Source: Rhodanobacter denitrificans (lineage in GTDB: Bacteria; Pseudomonadota; Gammaproteobacteria; Xanthomonadales; Rhodanobacteraceae). From it: a DNA stretch of 64,000 nt. Within the stretch, counting starts at the first letter, position 1; every line of letters begins with the position of its first letter. The DNA is taken from positions 62,001 through 126,000 of the forward strand of contig NZ_QFWQ01000004.1 of the NCBI RefSeq assembly GCF_003335105.1, given 5' to 3'. Made by a program: the position numbers and the translations under genes. Positions 35,616 to 43,820 of the stretch are shown here, piece by piece. Under the pieces are notes generated by a model, which saw nothing but the letters and a program-made list of their open reading frames with translations, had not been told where the DNA came from and ran no database searches.

Positions 35616-36500
35616 ATGAAGGCACTCGCCGGCGCAATGGATGGCGGCGTCGCCATGGCGGACGGCAGTGCCCCCTTGCTCGGGGATGCCGAGTTCAGGT
35701 TCCTGCGCGATTTCGTGCGCGAGCATTGCGGCATCTCGCTGGGCGACCACAAGCGCCAGCTGGTGCAGGGTCGGCTGGCGCGGCGCCTGCGTGCGCTCAG
35801 GCTGCGCCATTTCGGCGCCTACTGCGATCTGCTGCGGCAGGACCCGCAAAGCGAGCTGGGCGATCTGGCCAGCGCGATCAGCACGAACGTGACCGCGTTC
35901 TTCCGCGAGGCGCACCACTACGACCTGCTGGCCGAGGAACTGCTGCCCCGCTGGCTGCAGCAGAAGCGCCGCAGCGGCGACCGGCTGCGGATCTGGTCGG
36001 CGGGCTGCGCTACCGGCGAGGAGCCGTACGCGCTGGCGATGGTGCTGGCCGAGGCGCTGGAGCGTCACGATGCCACGGGCGTGGATGCGAAGATCCTCGC
36101 CACCGACCTGTCGCCGCAAGCGCTGGAAACCGCGCGCAACGGCGTCTATCCGCTGGAGCGGCTGGCGGGCATCAGCGACGGACGCCGGCGCCGCTGGATG
36201 CTGCGCGGTTCGGGCGAGTACGAAGGCCTTGCCTGCGTGCACCCGCGGCTGCGCGAGCTGGTGGCCGTGCAGCCGCTGAACCTGCTGCACGAATGGCCGA
36301 TGCGCGGGCCGTTCGACGCGATCTTCTGCCGCAACGTGGTGATCTATTTCGACCAGCCGACCAAGCAGCGCCTGTTTCGTCGCTACGCGGGGCTGCTGCC
36401 GGCGGGTGGCCATCTGTTCCTTGGCCATTCCGAGTCGCTGCACGGCGTCAACGACGACTTCGAACTGATCGGCCGCACCGTTTACCGGAAGCGCGGCTGA
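35616..36500 (+). CDS. cheR: Receptor methyltransferase CheR
   Basis: SAM-dependent enzyme that methylates receptor glutamates. The 294 residues show the N-terminal helical domain (FLRDFVREHCGISLGDHKRQLV), AISTNVTAFFREAHHYDLL, the SAM site IWSAGCATGEEPYALAM and the C-terminal IFCRNVVIYFDQPTKQRL and FLGHSESL segments. It begins 2 bp after the MCP stop, and its last base overlaps the cheD start (TGATG). It lies beside an MCP ending in AWKEF, a likely docking partner. Confidence 0.96.
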   Translation: MKALAGAMDGGVAMADGSAPLLGDAEFRFLRDFVREHCGISLGDHKRQLVQGRLARRLRALRLRHFGAYCDLLRQDPQSELGDLASAISTNVTAFFREAHHYDLLAEELLPRWLQQKRRSGDRLRIWSAGCATGEEPYALAMVLAEALERHDATGVDAKILATDLSPQALETARNGVYPLERLAGISDGRRRRWMLRGSGEYEGLACVHPRLRELVAVQPLNLLHEWPMRGPFDAIFCRNVVIYFDQPTKQRLFRRYAGLLPAGGHLFLGHSESLHGVNDDFELIGRTVYRKRG

Positions 36501-37150
36501 TGCCGGTGCTGACGGCCGACCGTCGGGTGGCGCCGGCGCTTTCCGCGGCACCGCCGGGCTTCGAGCACCTGCGGCGGTTCTGGGATCCGGCGCAGGGCTG
36601 CATGACCGTGAAGGTGCTGCCGGGCGAGTTCTACGTGAGCGCGCAGGAAGAGACGGTGAGTACCGTGCTCGGCTCTTGCGTGGCTGCCTGCATCCACGAC
36701 CCGGGCCGCGGCATCGGCGGCATGAACCACTTCATGCTGCCCGAGCCGATGGGCGAGCGCGACGACTGGTCGTCGACCGTCGGACGCGCCGCGCGCTACG
36801 GCAGCGATGCGATGGAGCAGCTGATCAACGCGATCCTGAAGGCTGGTGGCCGGCGCGCCGACCTGAAGGTCAAGGTGTTCGGCGGCGGCCGCGTGCTGAC
36901 CCAGCTCAGCGACGTGGGCCAGCGCAACATCGACTTCGTGCATCGCTACATCGAGACCGAGAAGCTGCAGCTGGTGGCGGCGGACCTGGGCGACGTCTAT
37001 CCCCGGCAGGTGCAGTTCTTCCCGCACAGCGGCCGCGCCCGCATCCGCCTGTTGCGCCGTAGCGGCGACGTGGCGCTGGTGGCCGACGAGCGTGGTTACC
37101 TCAAGCGTTTGGCAAACGATCCGATAAAGGGTGAGGTCGAGCTGTTCTAG
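36500..37150 (+). CDS. cheD: Receptor glutamine deamidase CheD
   Basis: Deamidates receptor glutamines and in some bacteria interacts with CheC. The 216 residues contain the catalytic Cys-His-Thr region: TVLGSCVAACIHDPGRGIGGMNHFMLP, in pieces, followed by VKVFGGGRVL and an IRLLRRS-containing C-terminus. ATG 36500 overlaps the cheR stop by one base; upstream in-frame starts lie within cheR. No cheC is visible in the window. CheD distinguishes this second array from the first, which has CheZ instead. Confidence 0.95.
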   Translation: MPVLTADRRVAPALSAAPPGFEHLRRFWDPAQGCMTVKVLPGEFYVSAQEETVSTVLGSCVAACIHDPGRGIGGMNHFMLPEPMGERDDWSSTVGRAARYGSDAMEQLINAILKAGGRRADLKVKVFGGGRVLTQLSDVGQRNIDFVHRYIETEKLQLVAADLGDVYPRQVQFFPHSGRARIRLLRRSGDVALVADERGYLKRLANDPIKGEVELF

Positions 37151-37185
37151 CGTCGGAATGTCCGGCGTGACGATCGACCGGGCCG

Positions 37186-37201
37186 CCGTCGCTGGCGACG
37201 G
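37186..37201 (+). promoter_or_regulatory. Small hairpin in the cheD-cheB gap
   Basis: CCGTCGC and GCGACGG pair with a two-base TG spacer, flanked by GGCCG/CGGCC-like bases, 27 bases before cheB. No T-tract follows. It may slow read-through or shield the mRNA; function is uncertain. Confidence 0.3.
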
Positions 37202-37228
37202 GGCCGCGGCTGCATGGCAGGGTAGGCA

Positions 37229-38320
37229 ATGGAAAGAGTGCGTGTTCTGGTCATCGACGATTCCGCATTGGTGCGCAAGCTGATGTCGGCGATGCTTGCC
37301 TGCGATCCGGATATCGAGGTGGTGGGCACGGCGGCGGATCCGCTGATCGCCCGCGAAAAAATCAAGCAACTCGATCCGGACGTGCTGACGCTGGACGTCG
37401 AGATGCCGCGGATGGACGGCCTGACCTTCCTGGAAAACCTGATGCGGCTGCGGCCGATGCCGGTGGTGATGGTGTCGTCGCTGACCACGCAGGGCGCCGA
37501 GGTCACGCTGCGCGCGCTGGAGCTGGGCGCGGTGGATTTCCTGGCCAAACCCGGCAGCGACCTGGCCAACAGCTTCGGCGCGAACGCGCAGGAAATCTGC
37601 GCCAAGGTGAAGCTGGCCGCGAAGGCGAAGCCGCGTGCGCGCACCACGGTGCGCAAGCTGGACGTGGCGCCGCGCCTGTCGGCCGATGCGGTGCTGCCGC
37701 GGGCGCAGCCCGCGGGCAGCCGCGGCGGCAGCCCGATCATCGCGATCGGGGCCTCCACCGGCGGCACCGAGGCGGTGCGCGTGGTGCTCGAGGCGATGCC
37801 TCCGGACGCGCCGCCGATCCTGGTGACCCAGCACATCCCCGCCGCCTTCAGCGGCCCCTTCGCCGCGCGCATGGACCGCTGCTCGGCGATGCGCGTGTGC
37901 GAGGCGCACGACGGCCAGCCGATCCAGTCGGGGCACGCCTATATCGCGCCGGGCAGCCACCATCTGCTGGTGATGTGGGACGGCGCGAAGTACGTGTGCC
38001 GGCTGCACGACGGACCGCCGGTGAACCGGCACCGGCCCAGCGTCGACGTGCTGTTCCGCTCGCTGGCGGCCAGCGCCGGCGCCGCCACCATCGCCACTGT
38101 GCTCACCGGCATGGGCGACGACGGCGCACGCGGCCTGCTCGAACTGCGCCAGGCCGGCGCCGCCACCCTGGTGCAGGACGAGGCCAGTTCGGTGGTGTGG
38201 GGCATGCCCGGCGCCGCCTGGAAGCTCGACGCGGCGCGCGAGATGCTGCCGCTGGACCATATCGCGGCACGCCTGCTTGCGCTGGCGCGCCAAACCCATA
38301 CCGGCGCACTCAGCGCCTGA
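37229..38320 (+). CDS. cheB: Receptor methylesterase CheB
   Basis: Response-regulator-controlled methylesterase/deamidase that completes receptor adaptation. The 363 residues include a receiver domain with D10/D11 and phospho-acceptor D56 ([12 protein letters not shown]), a linker, and the esterase domain with Ser in [12 protein letters not shown], His in [11 protein letters not shown] and Asp in [10 protein letters not shown]. All catalytic residues are present. It starts 78 bp after cheD and is followed 17 bp later by the MCP-like gene. Confidence 0.97.
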   Translation: MERVRVLVIDDSALVRKLMSAMLACDPDIEVVGTAADPLIAREKIKQLDPDVLTLDVEMPRMDGLTFLENLMRLRPMPVVMVSSLTTQGAEVTLRALELGAVDFLAKPGSDLANSFGANAQEICAKVKLAAKAKPRARTTVRKLDVAPRLSADAVLPRAQPAGSRGGSPIIAIGASTGGTEAVRVVLEAMPPDAPPILVTQHIPAAFSGPFAARMDRCSAMRVCEAHDGQPIQSGHAYIAPGSHHLLVMWDGAKYVCRLHDGPPVNRHRPSVDVLFRSLAASAGAATIATVLTGMGDDGARGLLELRQAGAATLVQDEASSVVWGMPGAAWKLDAAREMLPLDHIAARLLALARQTHTGALSA

Positions 38321-38337
38321 CTTGCGGATCCCGGATC

Positions 38338-39516
38338 ATGTCATTCACTCCCGCCCTTTTCGCCCGACGCCCGGTCCTTGGCTGGCTGGCCAGTGCAGCG
38401 GCCCTGCTGCTGGCGCTGGCATGGCATCCGGCATGGCTGGCGCCGGTGCTGGTGGTCGCCCTGGCCGCAGTGTGGACCATCGAGGCGCGCCCCCGCGGAG
38501 AGCGGCCGGCACCTGCGGCCGCGACCGCCAACAGCGCGCCGGTGCGCGAGGCGCTGGAGGACGTGCGCGGCGCGCTGGTCGACGAACTCGGCCACGCCAC
38601 CCGCGAACTGCATCAGGGTCTGGACCTGCTGCGCGACGCGGTGTCCGAGCTGGGCGGCGGCTTCGACGGACTGTCCAGCAAGACCGCGCTGCAACAGTCG
38701 CTGCTCAAGCAGATCATCGACGTGCAGGACGGCGGCGTCACCGTGCAGGATTTCGCCACCCGCACCGGCGACCTGCTGGAACACTTCGTCGGCATGATCG
38801 TGCAGATGTCGCGCGAGAGCCTACGCATCGTCTACCGCATCGACGGCATGGCGAAGGAGATGGATGCGGTGTTCGGCCTGCTGAGGAACGTCAACACCAT
38901 CGCCGAGGAAACCAACCTGCTGGCGTTGAACGCCGCGATCGAGGCGGCGCGCGCCGGCGAGTCCGGCCGCGGCTTCGCGGTGGTGGCCGGCGAGATCCGC
39001 AACCTGGCCAGCAATTCCAACCAGCTCAACGAACAGATCGGCGGCCACGTCGAGCGCGCCCGCGCCGCGATGGAGCAGTTGCGCGGCCTGATCGGCGCGA
39101 TGGCGTCGCAGGACCTGAACGTGGCGCTCTCGGCCAAGGGCGGCATCGACGCGATGATGGCCCACGTCACCGAGAGCGACGCGCGCACCAGCGCGGTGGC
39201 CGACCAGGTGGTCGAGATCAACCGCGGGCTCGGCAGCGACGTCTCCACCACGATCCGCTCGCTGCAGTTCGAGGACATCCTCAGCCAGCTGATCAGCCAG
39301 ACCCGCACCCGCCTGACGGAGCTGCAGGAAGTCACCACCGAGTGCACCCGCGACATCGAGGAACTGGCCTGCGCGCCGCTGGAGGCCGGAGCGCTGGACG
39401 AACGCGCGCAGCGCGTGCGCAGCCGGCTGGCGATCCAGCGCGAGAAGGCGCGCCTGCGTTCGCGCGGCCCGGCGCTGCAGAACTCGATGGACGCCGGCGA
39501 GATCGAACTCTTCTGA
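38338..39516 (+). CDS. MCP-like signalling protein without a sensor domain, with a CheZ-like DxxxQ motif
   Basis: A 392-residue protein with two closely spaced N-terminal membrane helices (~15-28 and ~33-48) and essentially no periplasmic domain, then a receptor-type signalling hairpin ([19 protein letters not shown], ~191-209). Past the hairpin, a C-terminal helix reads [18 protein letters not shown], with D313 and Q317 spaced as in the catalytic DxxxQ of CheZ (DLTGQ). It lacks an xWxxF tail and HAMP. It could be an intracellular-signal receptor with its own phosphatase-like end; the phosphatase idea is inference. Confidence 0.8.
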   Translation: MSFTPALFARRPVLGWLASAAALLLALAWHPAWLAPVLVVALAAVWTIEARPRGERPAPAAATANSAPVREALEDVRGALVDELGHATRELHQGLDLLRDAVSELGGGFDGLSSKTALQQSLLKQIIDVQDGGVTVQDFATRTGDLLEHFVGMIVQMSRESLRIVYRIDGMAKEMDAVFGLLRNVNTIAEETNLLALNAAIEAARAGESGRGFAVVAGEIRNLASNSNQLNEQIGGHVERARAAMEQLRGLIGAMASQDLNVALSAKGGIDAMMAHVTESDARTSAVADQVVEINRGLGSDVSTTIRSLQFEDILSQLISQTRTRLTELQEVTTECTRDIEELACAPLEAGALDERAQRVRSRLAIQREKARLRSRGPALQNSMDAGEIELF

Positions 39517-39526
39517 GGATGGCACC

Positions 39527-39826
39527 ATGATTGTCCACCACGACAACGAGCTCGACTGCCTCACCCTGCAGCTGGGCGAGCGCTTTGATTTCAGCATCCA
39601 TCGCGACTTCCACGATGCCTGCCTGGGCAACGGGAGGGCGGCGCGCAGCTACGTCGTCGACCTGGGCGAGGTCACCCGCATGGACAGCTCGGCGCTCGGC
39701 ATGCTGCTGCTGCTGCGCGAACATGCCGGTGCCGACCGCGCCGACATCCGCATCGTCAACGCCGCCGGGGAGCTGCGCAGCACCCTGCGCGTGGCCGGCT
39801 TCGACAAGCTGTTCGTGTTGCACTGA
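39527..39826 (+). CDS. STAS anti-sigma-factor antagonist-like protein
   Basis: A 99-residue single STAS domain with the canonical phosphorylatable motif MDSSALGMLLLLRE (Ser54/Ser55) and LRVAGFDKLFVLH at the end. Overall it resembles HsbA-type anti-sigma antagonists, which in Pseudomonas connect to the flagellar anti-sigma factor FlgM; this likeness is from memory and unproven. It follows the MCP-like gene by 10 bp and closes the second chemotaxis operon, ahead of a strong terminator. No HsbR-like kinase/phosphatase lies in the window. Confidence 0.85.
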   Translation: MIVHHDNELDCLTLQLGERFDFSIHRDFHDACLGNGRAARSYVVDLGEVTRMDSSALGMLLLLREHAGADRADIRIVNAAGELRSTLRVAGFDKLFVLH

Positions 39827-39837
39827 CGGAATATGAG

Positions 39838-39881
39838 GCAGACGGCAAAAAGGCTCCTTGCGGAGCCTTTTTGCCGTCTGC
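39838..39881. terminator. Strong bidirectional terminator after the chemotaxis operon
   Basis: A perfect 20-bp stem (GCAGACGGCAAAAAGGCTCC pairing with its complement) with loop TTGC has a five-base A run in one arm and T run in the other. It stands 11 bases after the STAS stop and 15 bases before the stop of the leftward secreted-protein gene, so it serves both strands. Confidence 0.92.
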
Positions 39882-39896
39882 AGCGGACGATCGCGG

Positions 39897-40259
39897 TTAC
39901 CAGGTGCGCACGTCGACGATGCTGACGGTGAAGCTGCTCATGCCGGACTCGTAGTGGAACAGGCGGCCGAGGTCGAAGTTCACCCCGCTGCCGGGGGCGA
40001 TGTTGGAGGTGCCGGCCGGCCAGCCCTGCTTGGTCTGCAGCACCTTGCCGTCGGCATCCTTGACGTCGACGCGCACCTGCGCGGCCGAAGGGGCGGCGCA
40101 GTTGTTGACCAGCTCGCCACGCAGGCTGATCCGCGTGGTGGAGCCCATGCTGTTGAACCCCGGCCGGAAATCCTTGATGGCGAAATCGGTGGGCGCACAG
40201 GCGGCGTGGGCGGCCAGCGGAGCGAGCAGCAATACGGTGGAGACGAGGAGTGTTTTCAT
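39897..40259 (-). CDS. Small secreted protein A (divergent paralogue pair)
   Basis: A 120-residue precursor with a clear Sec signal peptide (~1-20, ending AAHAA) and a ~100-residue mature part predicted to be a small beta-sandwich. It has two cysteines (in ACAPTDF and VNNCAAPSA) that could form a disulfide, a conserved VLQTKQGWPAGTSNIAPGS loop and a terminal Trp. It is highly similar to the protein encoded head-to-head at 40456-40806. A sigma28-type promoter precedes it and a shared terminator follows. I do not recognise its function; FxLYD-like folds are the nearest thought. Confidence 0.85.
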   Translation of the reverse strand: MKTLLVSTVLLLAPLAAHAACAPTDFAIKDFRPGFNSMGSTTRISLRGELVNNCAAPSAAQVRVDVKDADGKVLQTKQGWPAGTSNIAPGSGVNFDLGRLFHYESGMSSFTVSIVDVRTW

Positions 40260-40304
40260 GGGTATCGGCCATCCCGGTAAACGCTTTCAGCGCGGACATC
40301 GGGA

Positions 40305-40331
40305 TCATCGGCAGCGCAGGCGGAACCTTTA
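40305..40331 (-). promoter_or_regulatory. FliA (sigma28) promoter for secreted protein A
   Basis: Minus-strand TAAA (40331-40328), 15 bases, GCCGATGA (40312-40305): seven of eight -10 positions match. About 45 bases lie between the promoter and the ATG at 40259. Confidence 0.8.
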
Positions 40332-40366
40332 AGGCCTCCTCGCGACCTCGGGCGCCTGCGCCGGGC

Positions 40367-40393
40367 TAAAGATTTCCGTGCGGCCGCCGACAT
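40367..40393 (+). promoter_or_regulatory. Sigma28-like promoter for secreted protein B
   Basis: TAAA (40367-40370), 15 bases, GCCGACAT (40386-40393): six of eight -10 positions match, spacing exact. It is back-to-back with the sigma28 promoter of the paralogous gene, 35 bp away. About 62 bases precede the ATG. Confidence 0.6.
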
Positions 40394-40455
40394 GGAGAAG
40401 CCGACCATTACGTGCTTCCCGGTTTCCCTCACTCCCCACTGCCACTGGAGTCCCC

Positions 40456-40806
40456 ATGAAAGCCTTCGCCGCTTCCGCCATGTTGCTGCTCGCCCCGCTG
40501 GCCGCCCACGCGGCCTGTGCGCCCACCGATTTCGCCATCAAGGACTTCCGGCCCGGCGTCGCCTCCTCGCGCCTCAGCCTGCGCGGCGAGCTGGTCAACA
40601 ACTGTGCCGCCCCTTCGGCCGCGCAGATCCGCATCGAGATCAAGGACGCCGACGGCAAGGTGCTGCAGACCAAGCAGGGCTGGCCGGCCGGCACCTCCAA
40701 CATCGCCCCCGGCAGCGCGGTGAATTTCGACCTGGGCCGCCTGTTCCGCTACGACACCAGCATGAGCAGCTACACCGCCAGCATCGTCGACGTGCGTTCC
40801 TGGTAA
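40456..40806 (+). CDS. Small secreted protein B (divergent paralogue pair)
   Basis: A 116-residue precursor nearly identical in plan to protein A: signal peptide ~1-20, APTDFAIKDFRPG opening, RLSLRGELVNNCAAPSAAQI, VLQTKQGWPAGTSNIAPGS, and a final Trp. It lacks four residues present in A after DFRPG. ATG 40456 follows GGAG. It ends 17 bases before its own terminator, whose stem core equals that of the terminator behind protein A, suggesting the whole transcription unit was duplicated in inverted orientation. Function unknown; periplasmic or secreted, probably co-expressed with motility genes. Confidence 0.85.
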   Translation: MKAFAASAMLLLAPLAAHAACAPTDFAIKDFRPGVASSRLSLRGELVNNCAAPSAAQIRIEIKDADGKVLQTKQGWPAGTSNIAPGSAVNFDLGRLFRYDTSMSSYTASIVDVRSW

Positions 40807-40823
40807 AGGGCGGGTCCACCCGA

Positions 40824-40853
40824 CGAAAAAGGCTCCGCGGGGAGCCTTTTTCG
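40824..40853. terminator. Bidirectional terminator after secreted protein B
   Basis: CGAAAAAGGCTCC pairs with GGAGCCTTTTTCG around a short GCG-containing loop, with T runs on both strands. It ends the rightward unit and probably also the leftward CorA-NUDIX unit, whose last stop is at 40885. Confidence 0.9.
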
Positions 40854-40884
40854 TTTCGCGTGCCGGCGCCGCTGCGCCCGGGCG

Positions 40885-41448
40885 TCAGTGCCGGCCGTGC
40901 TCGATGAACCACAGCCCGGCGAACAGTTTCGGGTCGATCGAATAGCCCTCGGCGGCGCGGGCGAACAGCCAGCTGCCGGCTTCGCGGCGGGATACCTCGT
41001 GCACCACGATGTTCTCGGTTTCGTCGCCGCCGCCCGGGCCGACTTTCTCCAGGTCCCAGGCGCGCACGAAGGTGATCATCTCGGTGCTCATGCCGGACGA
41101 GGATGGCCCGCGATGGATGAACTCCACCCGCTGGCAGCGGTAGCCGGTCTCCTCCTCCAGCTCGCGCCGGGCGGCGAGCAGGGCGTCCTCGCCCTCGCGC
41201 CCCCGTTCGTCGCCGACCAGTCCGGCCGGCATCTCGATGGTGTTCTGCAGGATCGACACGCGGTACTGCTCGACGAACAGCACCTTGTCCTCGGGCGTCA
41301 CCGCCAGGATGATCGCCGCGCCACCGGGATTGTTGCGCTCTGCATACTCCCAGCGGCCGCGCTTGCGCAGGCTCAGCCAGCGGCCCTCATGCAGGGTTTC
41401 CACCGGGGCATCGGCGTCGGCGGGGATGCGGCTTGCGGAGTCGTTCAT
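40885..41448 (-). CDS. NUDIX hydrolase, ADP-ribose pyrophosphatase-like
   Basis: Hydrolyses nucleoside-diphosphate compounds, most likely ADP-ribose. The 187 residues show the ADPRase-type N-terminal sheet (GRWLSLRKRGRWEYAERN), NTIEMPAGLVGDE, and the catalytic helix ARRELEEETGY of the Nudix box. The loop between the leading Gly and the helix is a couple of residues longer than the usual GX5EX7REUXEEXGU. ATG 41448 is favoured for alignment; ATG 41460 is possible. It lies downstream of corA, with ~70 bp between coding parts. Confidence 0.88.
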   Translation of the reverse strand: MNDSASRIPADADAPVETLHEGRWLSLRKRGRWEYAERNNPGGAAIILAVTPEDKVLFVEQYRVSILQNTIEMPAGLVGDERGREGEDALLAARRELEEETGYRCQRVEFIHRGPSSSGMSTEMITFVRAWDLEKVGPGGGDETENIVVHEVSRREAGSWLFARAAEGYSIDPKLFAGLWFIEHGRH

Positions 41449-41516
41449 CGGTGATCGCATGCGGGTGAAGGCTGGCGGACATCTTGAACGTTCCGCATGA
41501 CAGCGACAACCGCCCG

Positions 41517-42533
41517 CTACAGCCACTTCGCGCGCTTGAGCCCGAGGTAGATGCCGCCGACCACGCAGCCCACCACCATGATGATGGTGGGGTAGGCCCA
41601 GGGCTGGGCGAGCTCGGGCATGTGGGTGAAGTTCATGCCGTACCAGCTGGTGAGGAGGGTCGGCGCGGCGAGCATCGCGGCCCAGCCGGCAAGTTTCTTC
41701 ATCACCTCGTTCTGACGCAGGCTCACCAGCGAGAGGTTGACGTTGATCGCGGCAGTGAGCATCTCGCGCATGGCGCCGATTGCCTCGTTGACGCGGAAGG
41801 CGTGGTCGTAGACGTCGCGGAAATACGCGTGCAGCTGCTCCGGGATCAGCTCCTGGTGCAGCCGGATCAACTGGTTGACGATGTCCTGCAGCGGCGCCAC
41901 CGCCAGGCGCAGCGTCATCAGGTCGCGCTGCATGTCGTACAGCCGGCGCACCGTGCTGCTCTTGAACGTCTCGCCGAAGATGTCGTGCTCGAGCTGCTGC
42001 ACTTCCTCGCGGAAGTCACGCACGATCGGCAGCAGGTTGTCGACGATGAAATCGAGCACGCCGTACAGCGCGTAGCTCGGACCGTTCGCCAGCAGTTCCG
42101 GCGTGTGCTCGCAGGTGCGCCGCGCCGGCGCGTAGGACTGCGAGGCGCCGTGGCGCACGGTGACCAGGTAGCGCGCGCCGAAGAAGATGTGCGTCTCGCC
42201 GAACGCCAGTTCGCCGTTGACCAGCTGTGCGGTCTGCACCACCAGGAACAGCGAGTCGCCGTAGGTTTCCAGCTTGGTGCGCTGGTGCGCGGCATGCGCG
42301 TCCTCGATGGCCAGGTCGTGCAGGCCGAACTCGTCCTGGATCTTCTCCAGCAAGGCCTCGTCCGGCTCGTACAGGCCGACCCAGACGAAGGTGTCCGGCT
42401 CAGCCAGCACGTCGCTGATCCCGTCGATGGTGACGTCGCCGATCCGCGTGCCGTCGTTCCTGTAGGCGATGCAGTTGACCACCATCGGCTGATCGGTGGT
42501 CGGTGTCGCGGCCGGCGGCGTGGTCAGGTTCAT
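41517..42533 (-). CDS. corA: Magnesium/cobalt transporter CorA
   Basis: Pentameric Mg2+/Co2+ channel. The 338 residues form a large cytoplasmic domain followed by two C-terminal membrane helices; the signature GMN loop is present in SWYGMNFTHMPEL, and the last residues (GLKRAKWL) are basic as usual. The ATG at 42533 has no strong ribosome site. Located between the NUDIX gene and the Lnb-type gene on the same strand; with corC nearby the region has a Mg2+-handling flavour. Confidence 0.96.
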   Translation of the reverse strand: MNLTTPPAATPTTDQPMVVNCIAYRNDGTRIGDVTIDGISDVLAEPDTFVWVGLYEPDEALLEKIQDEFGLHDLAIEDAHAAHQRTKLETYGDSLFLVVQTAQLVNGELAFGETHIFFGARYLVTVRHGASQSYAPARRTCEHTPELLANGPSYALYGVLDFIVDNLLPIVRDFREEVQQLEHDIFGETFKSSTVRRLYDMQRDLMTLRLAVAPLQDIVNQLIRLHQELIPEQLHAYFRDVYDHAFRVNEAIGAMREMLTAAINVNLSLVSLRQNEVMKKLAGWAAMLAAPTLLTSWYGMNFTHMPELAQPWAYPTIIMVVGCVVGGIYLGLKRAKWL

Positions 42534-42605
42534 GCGCGCATGATGCCCCGCGCCCGCAGACGGGGCAATTGAGCCATTGCGAACGCGACCCCGCTGCAGC
42601 CGCAG

Positions 42606-43814
42606 CTACCGGTTCCGGCGCAGGCTCCAGGCCAGTGCCAGCCAGCACGGCAGGGCGAACAGCAGCCACGGCTGGTTCTGCTGCACGGTGCCGGGCAGCA
42701 GGTGCAGCAGCACGGCGGCCACGCAGGCGAGCAGCTGCAGCGCGATCACGCCGTCGATGAAGCGCGAGGCGGCAAGACCGCGGCGCGAACGCCACAACGT
42801 CGGCAGCAGCAGGAAGGCCAGCGGATTGAACAGCAGCAGGTTCGCATTGGCCCACGCCGAGTGGTGGATGGTCAGCGTCCACAGCACCAGCAGCAGCAGG
42901 CCGGTCATGCCGGCCGCGAGCAGGTACAGCGTGCCGAGCAGGGCGTAGCCGGTCGGCCAGCGGCGTCGGGCGAGCACGGTCAGCGCGGCCAGCAGCAGGC
43001 CGGCCAGGGTCAGCGGCAGGCGCAGGTCGGGCGCGGTCGTCGGTGGCACGTCCAGCCGGTTCGGCGAGACGAGCTGCTCGTCCTGCAGCAGCGGGCGCAG
43101 GCCGCCATGGCCGTCGGCGACGCGCACCTCGCGCAGCTGCGCCTGCAGCACCTCGGGCAGGAAGCTTTCCTGCCAGGCATTCAACGGCTGGTCGGCATAT
43201 GGCCCCAGTCCCAGGTCGAGCAGCAGCATCAGCCAGGGCTGCGCGCTCATCAGCCGCACCGTCTGCTGGCGATAGGTCATGCCGCCGGCGCGTGCCTTCA
43301 GGCGTGTTTCCAGCATGCCGCCGAGCGCCTTGTCCAGCGCGTCGCGCACGCGGGTGGTGCAGTTGTCGACGTAGTAGTCGTAGGCGTAGCCGGCGTTTTC
43401 CGGACGCAGGTTCCACAGCAGGAAGTCGCGCAGCGCGGCGGACTGTTCGGCCGTCAGCGCCAGCCGCTGGCGGGTGATCGAACGGCCGGCCTCGACGTAG
43501 TAGCGCTCGTCCTGGTCGCTCGGCGCCGCGTCCATCAGGTAATGCATGCGGCCGCGGGCGAAGTTCAGCAGGAAGTTCTTCTCGCTGAAATCGAACACGC
43601 CGTAGTTGAAGTTGACCGCTTCGCCCGAAACCGTGTCGCGCAGTTCGATCGCGTCGTGGCCGAAGCGTTCCCAGTAGGTTTCGCCCGGACCGTAGGTGAC
43701 CAGCGATACCTCGAGGTTGGCGCCGGGCGCGTTGGCGACGCTGGCGTGGGCGGCCGGGAACGCGGCCAGCAGCAACAGCGCGAGCAGCAGGAGGTTGCGG
43801 CAGACCAGGTTCAT
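42606..43814 (-). CDS. Lnb-type (DUF4105) membrane protein, candidate lipoprotein N-acyltransferase
   Basis: 402 residues: signal peptide ~1-24, a periplasmic domain with the Lnb/DUF4105 hallmarks (H53 in WERFGHDAIEL; C152 in YYVDNCTTRVRDAL), then five or so membrane helices from ~270. Lnb proteins can N-acylate lipoproteins independently of Lnt. The gene starts 6 bp after corC, where E. coli has lnt, which strengthens that reading. His and Cys are likely catalytic. It is unproven that this protein acylates lipoproteins; a hydrolase-like DUF4105 role remains possible. Confidence 0.85.
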   Translation of the reverse strand: MNLVCRNLLLLALLLLAAFPAAHASVANAPGANLEVSLVTYGPGETYWERFGHDAIELRDTVSGEAVNFNYGVFDFSEKNFLLNFARGRMHYLMDAAPSDQDERYYVEAGRSITRQRLALTAEQSAALRDFLLWNLRPENAGYAYDYYVDNCTTRVRDALDKALGGMLETRLKARAGGMTYRQQTVRLMSAQPWLMLLLDLGLGPYADQPLNAWQESFLPEVLQAQLREVRVADGHGGLRPLLQDEQLVSPNRLDVPPTTAPDLRLPLTLAGLLLAALTVLARRRWPTGYALLGTLYLLAAGMTGLLLLVLWTLTIHHSAWANANLLLFNPLAFLLLPTLWRSRRGLAASRFIDGVIALQLLACVAAVLLHLLPGTVQQNQPWLLFALPCWLALAWSLRRNR

Positions 43815-43820
43815 GCGGCG

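Noticed and set aside
40824-40853. CRISPR-like or attenuator repeat, because it shares AAAAAGGCTCC with 39838-39881
   Set aside because: Both are simple bidirectional terminators; there is no array or leader peptide.
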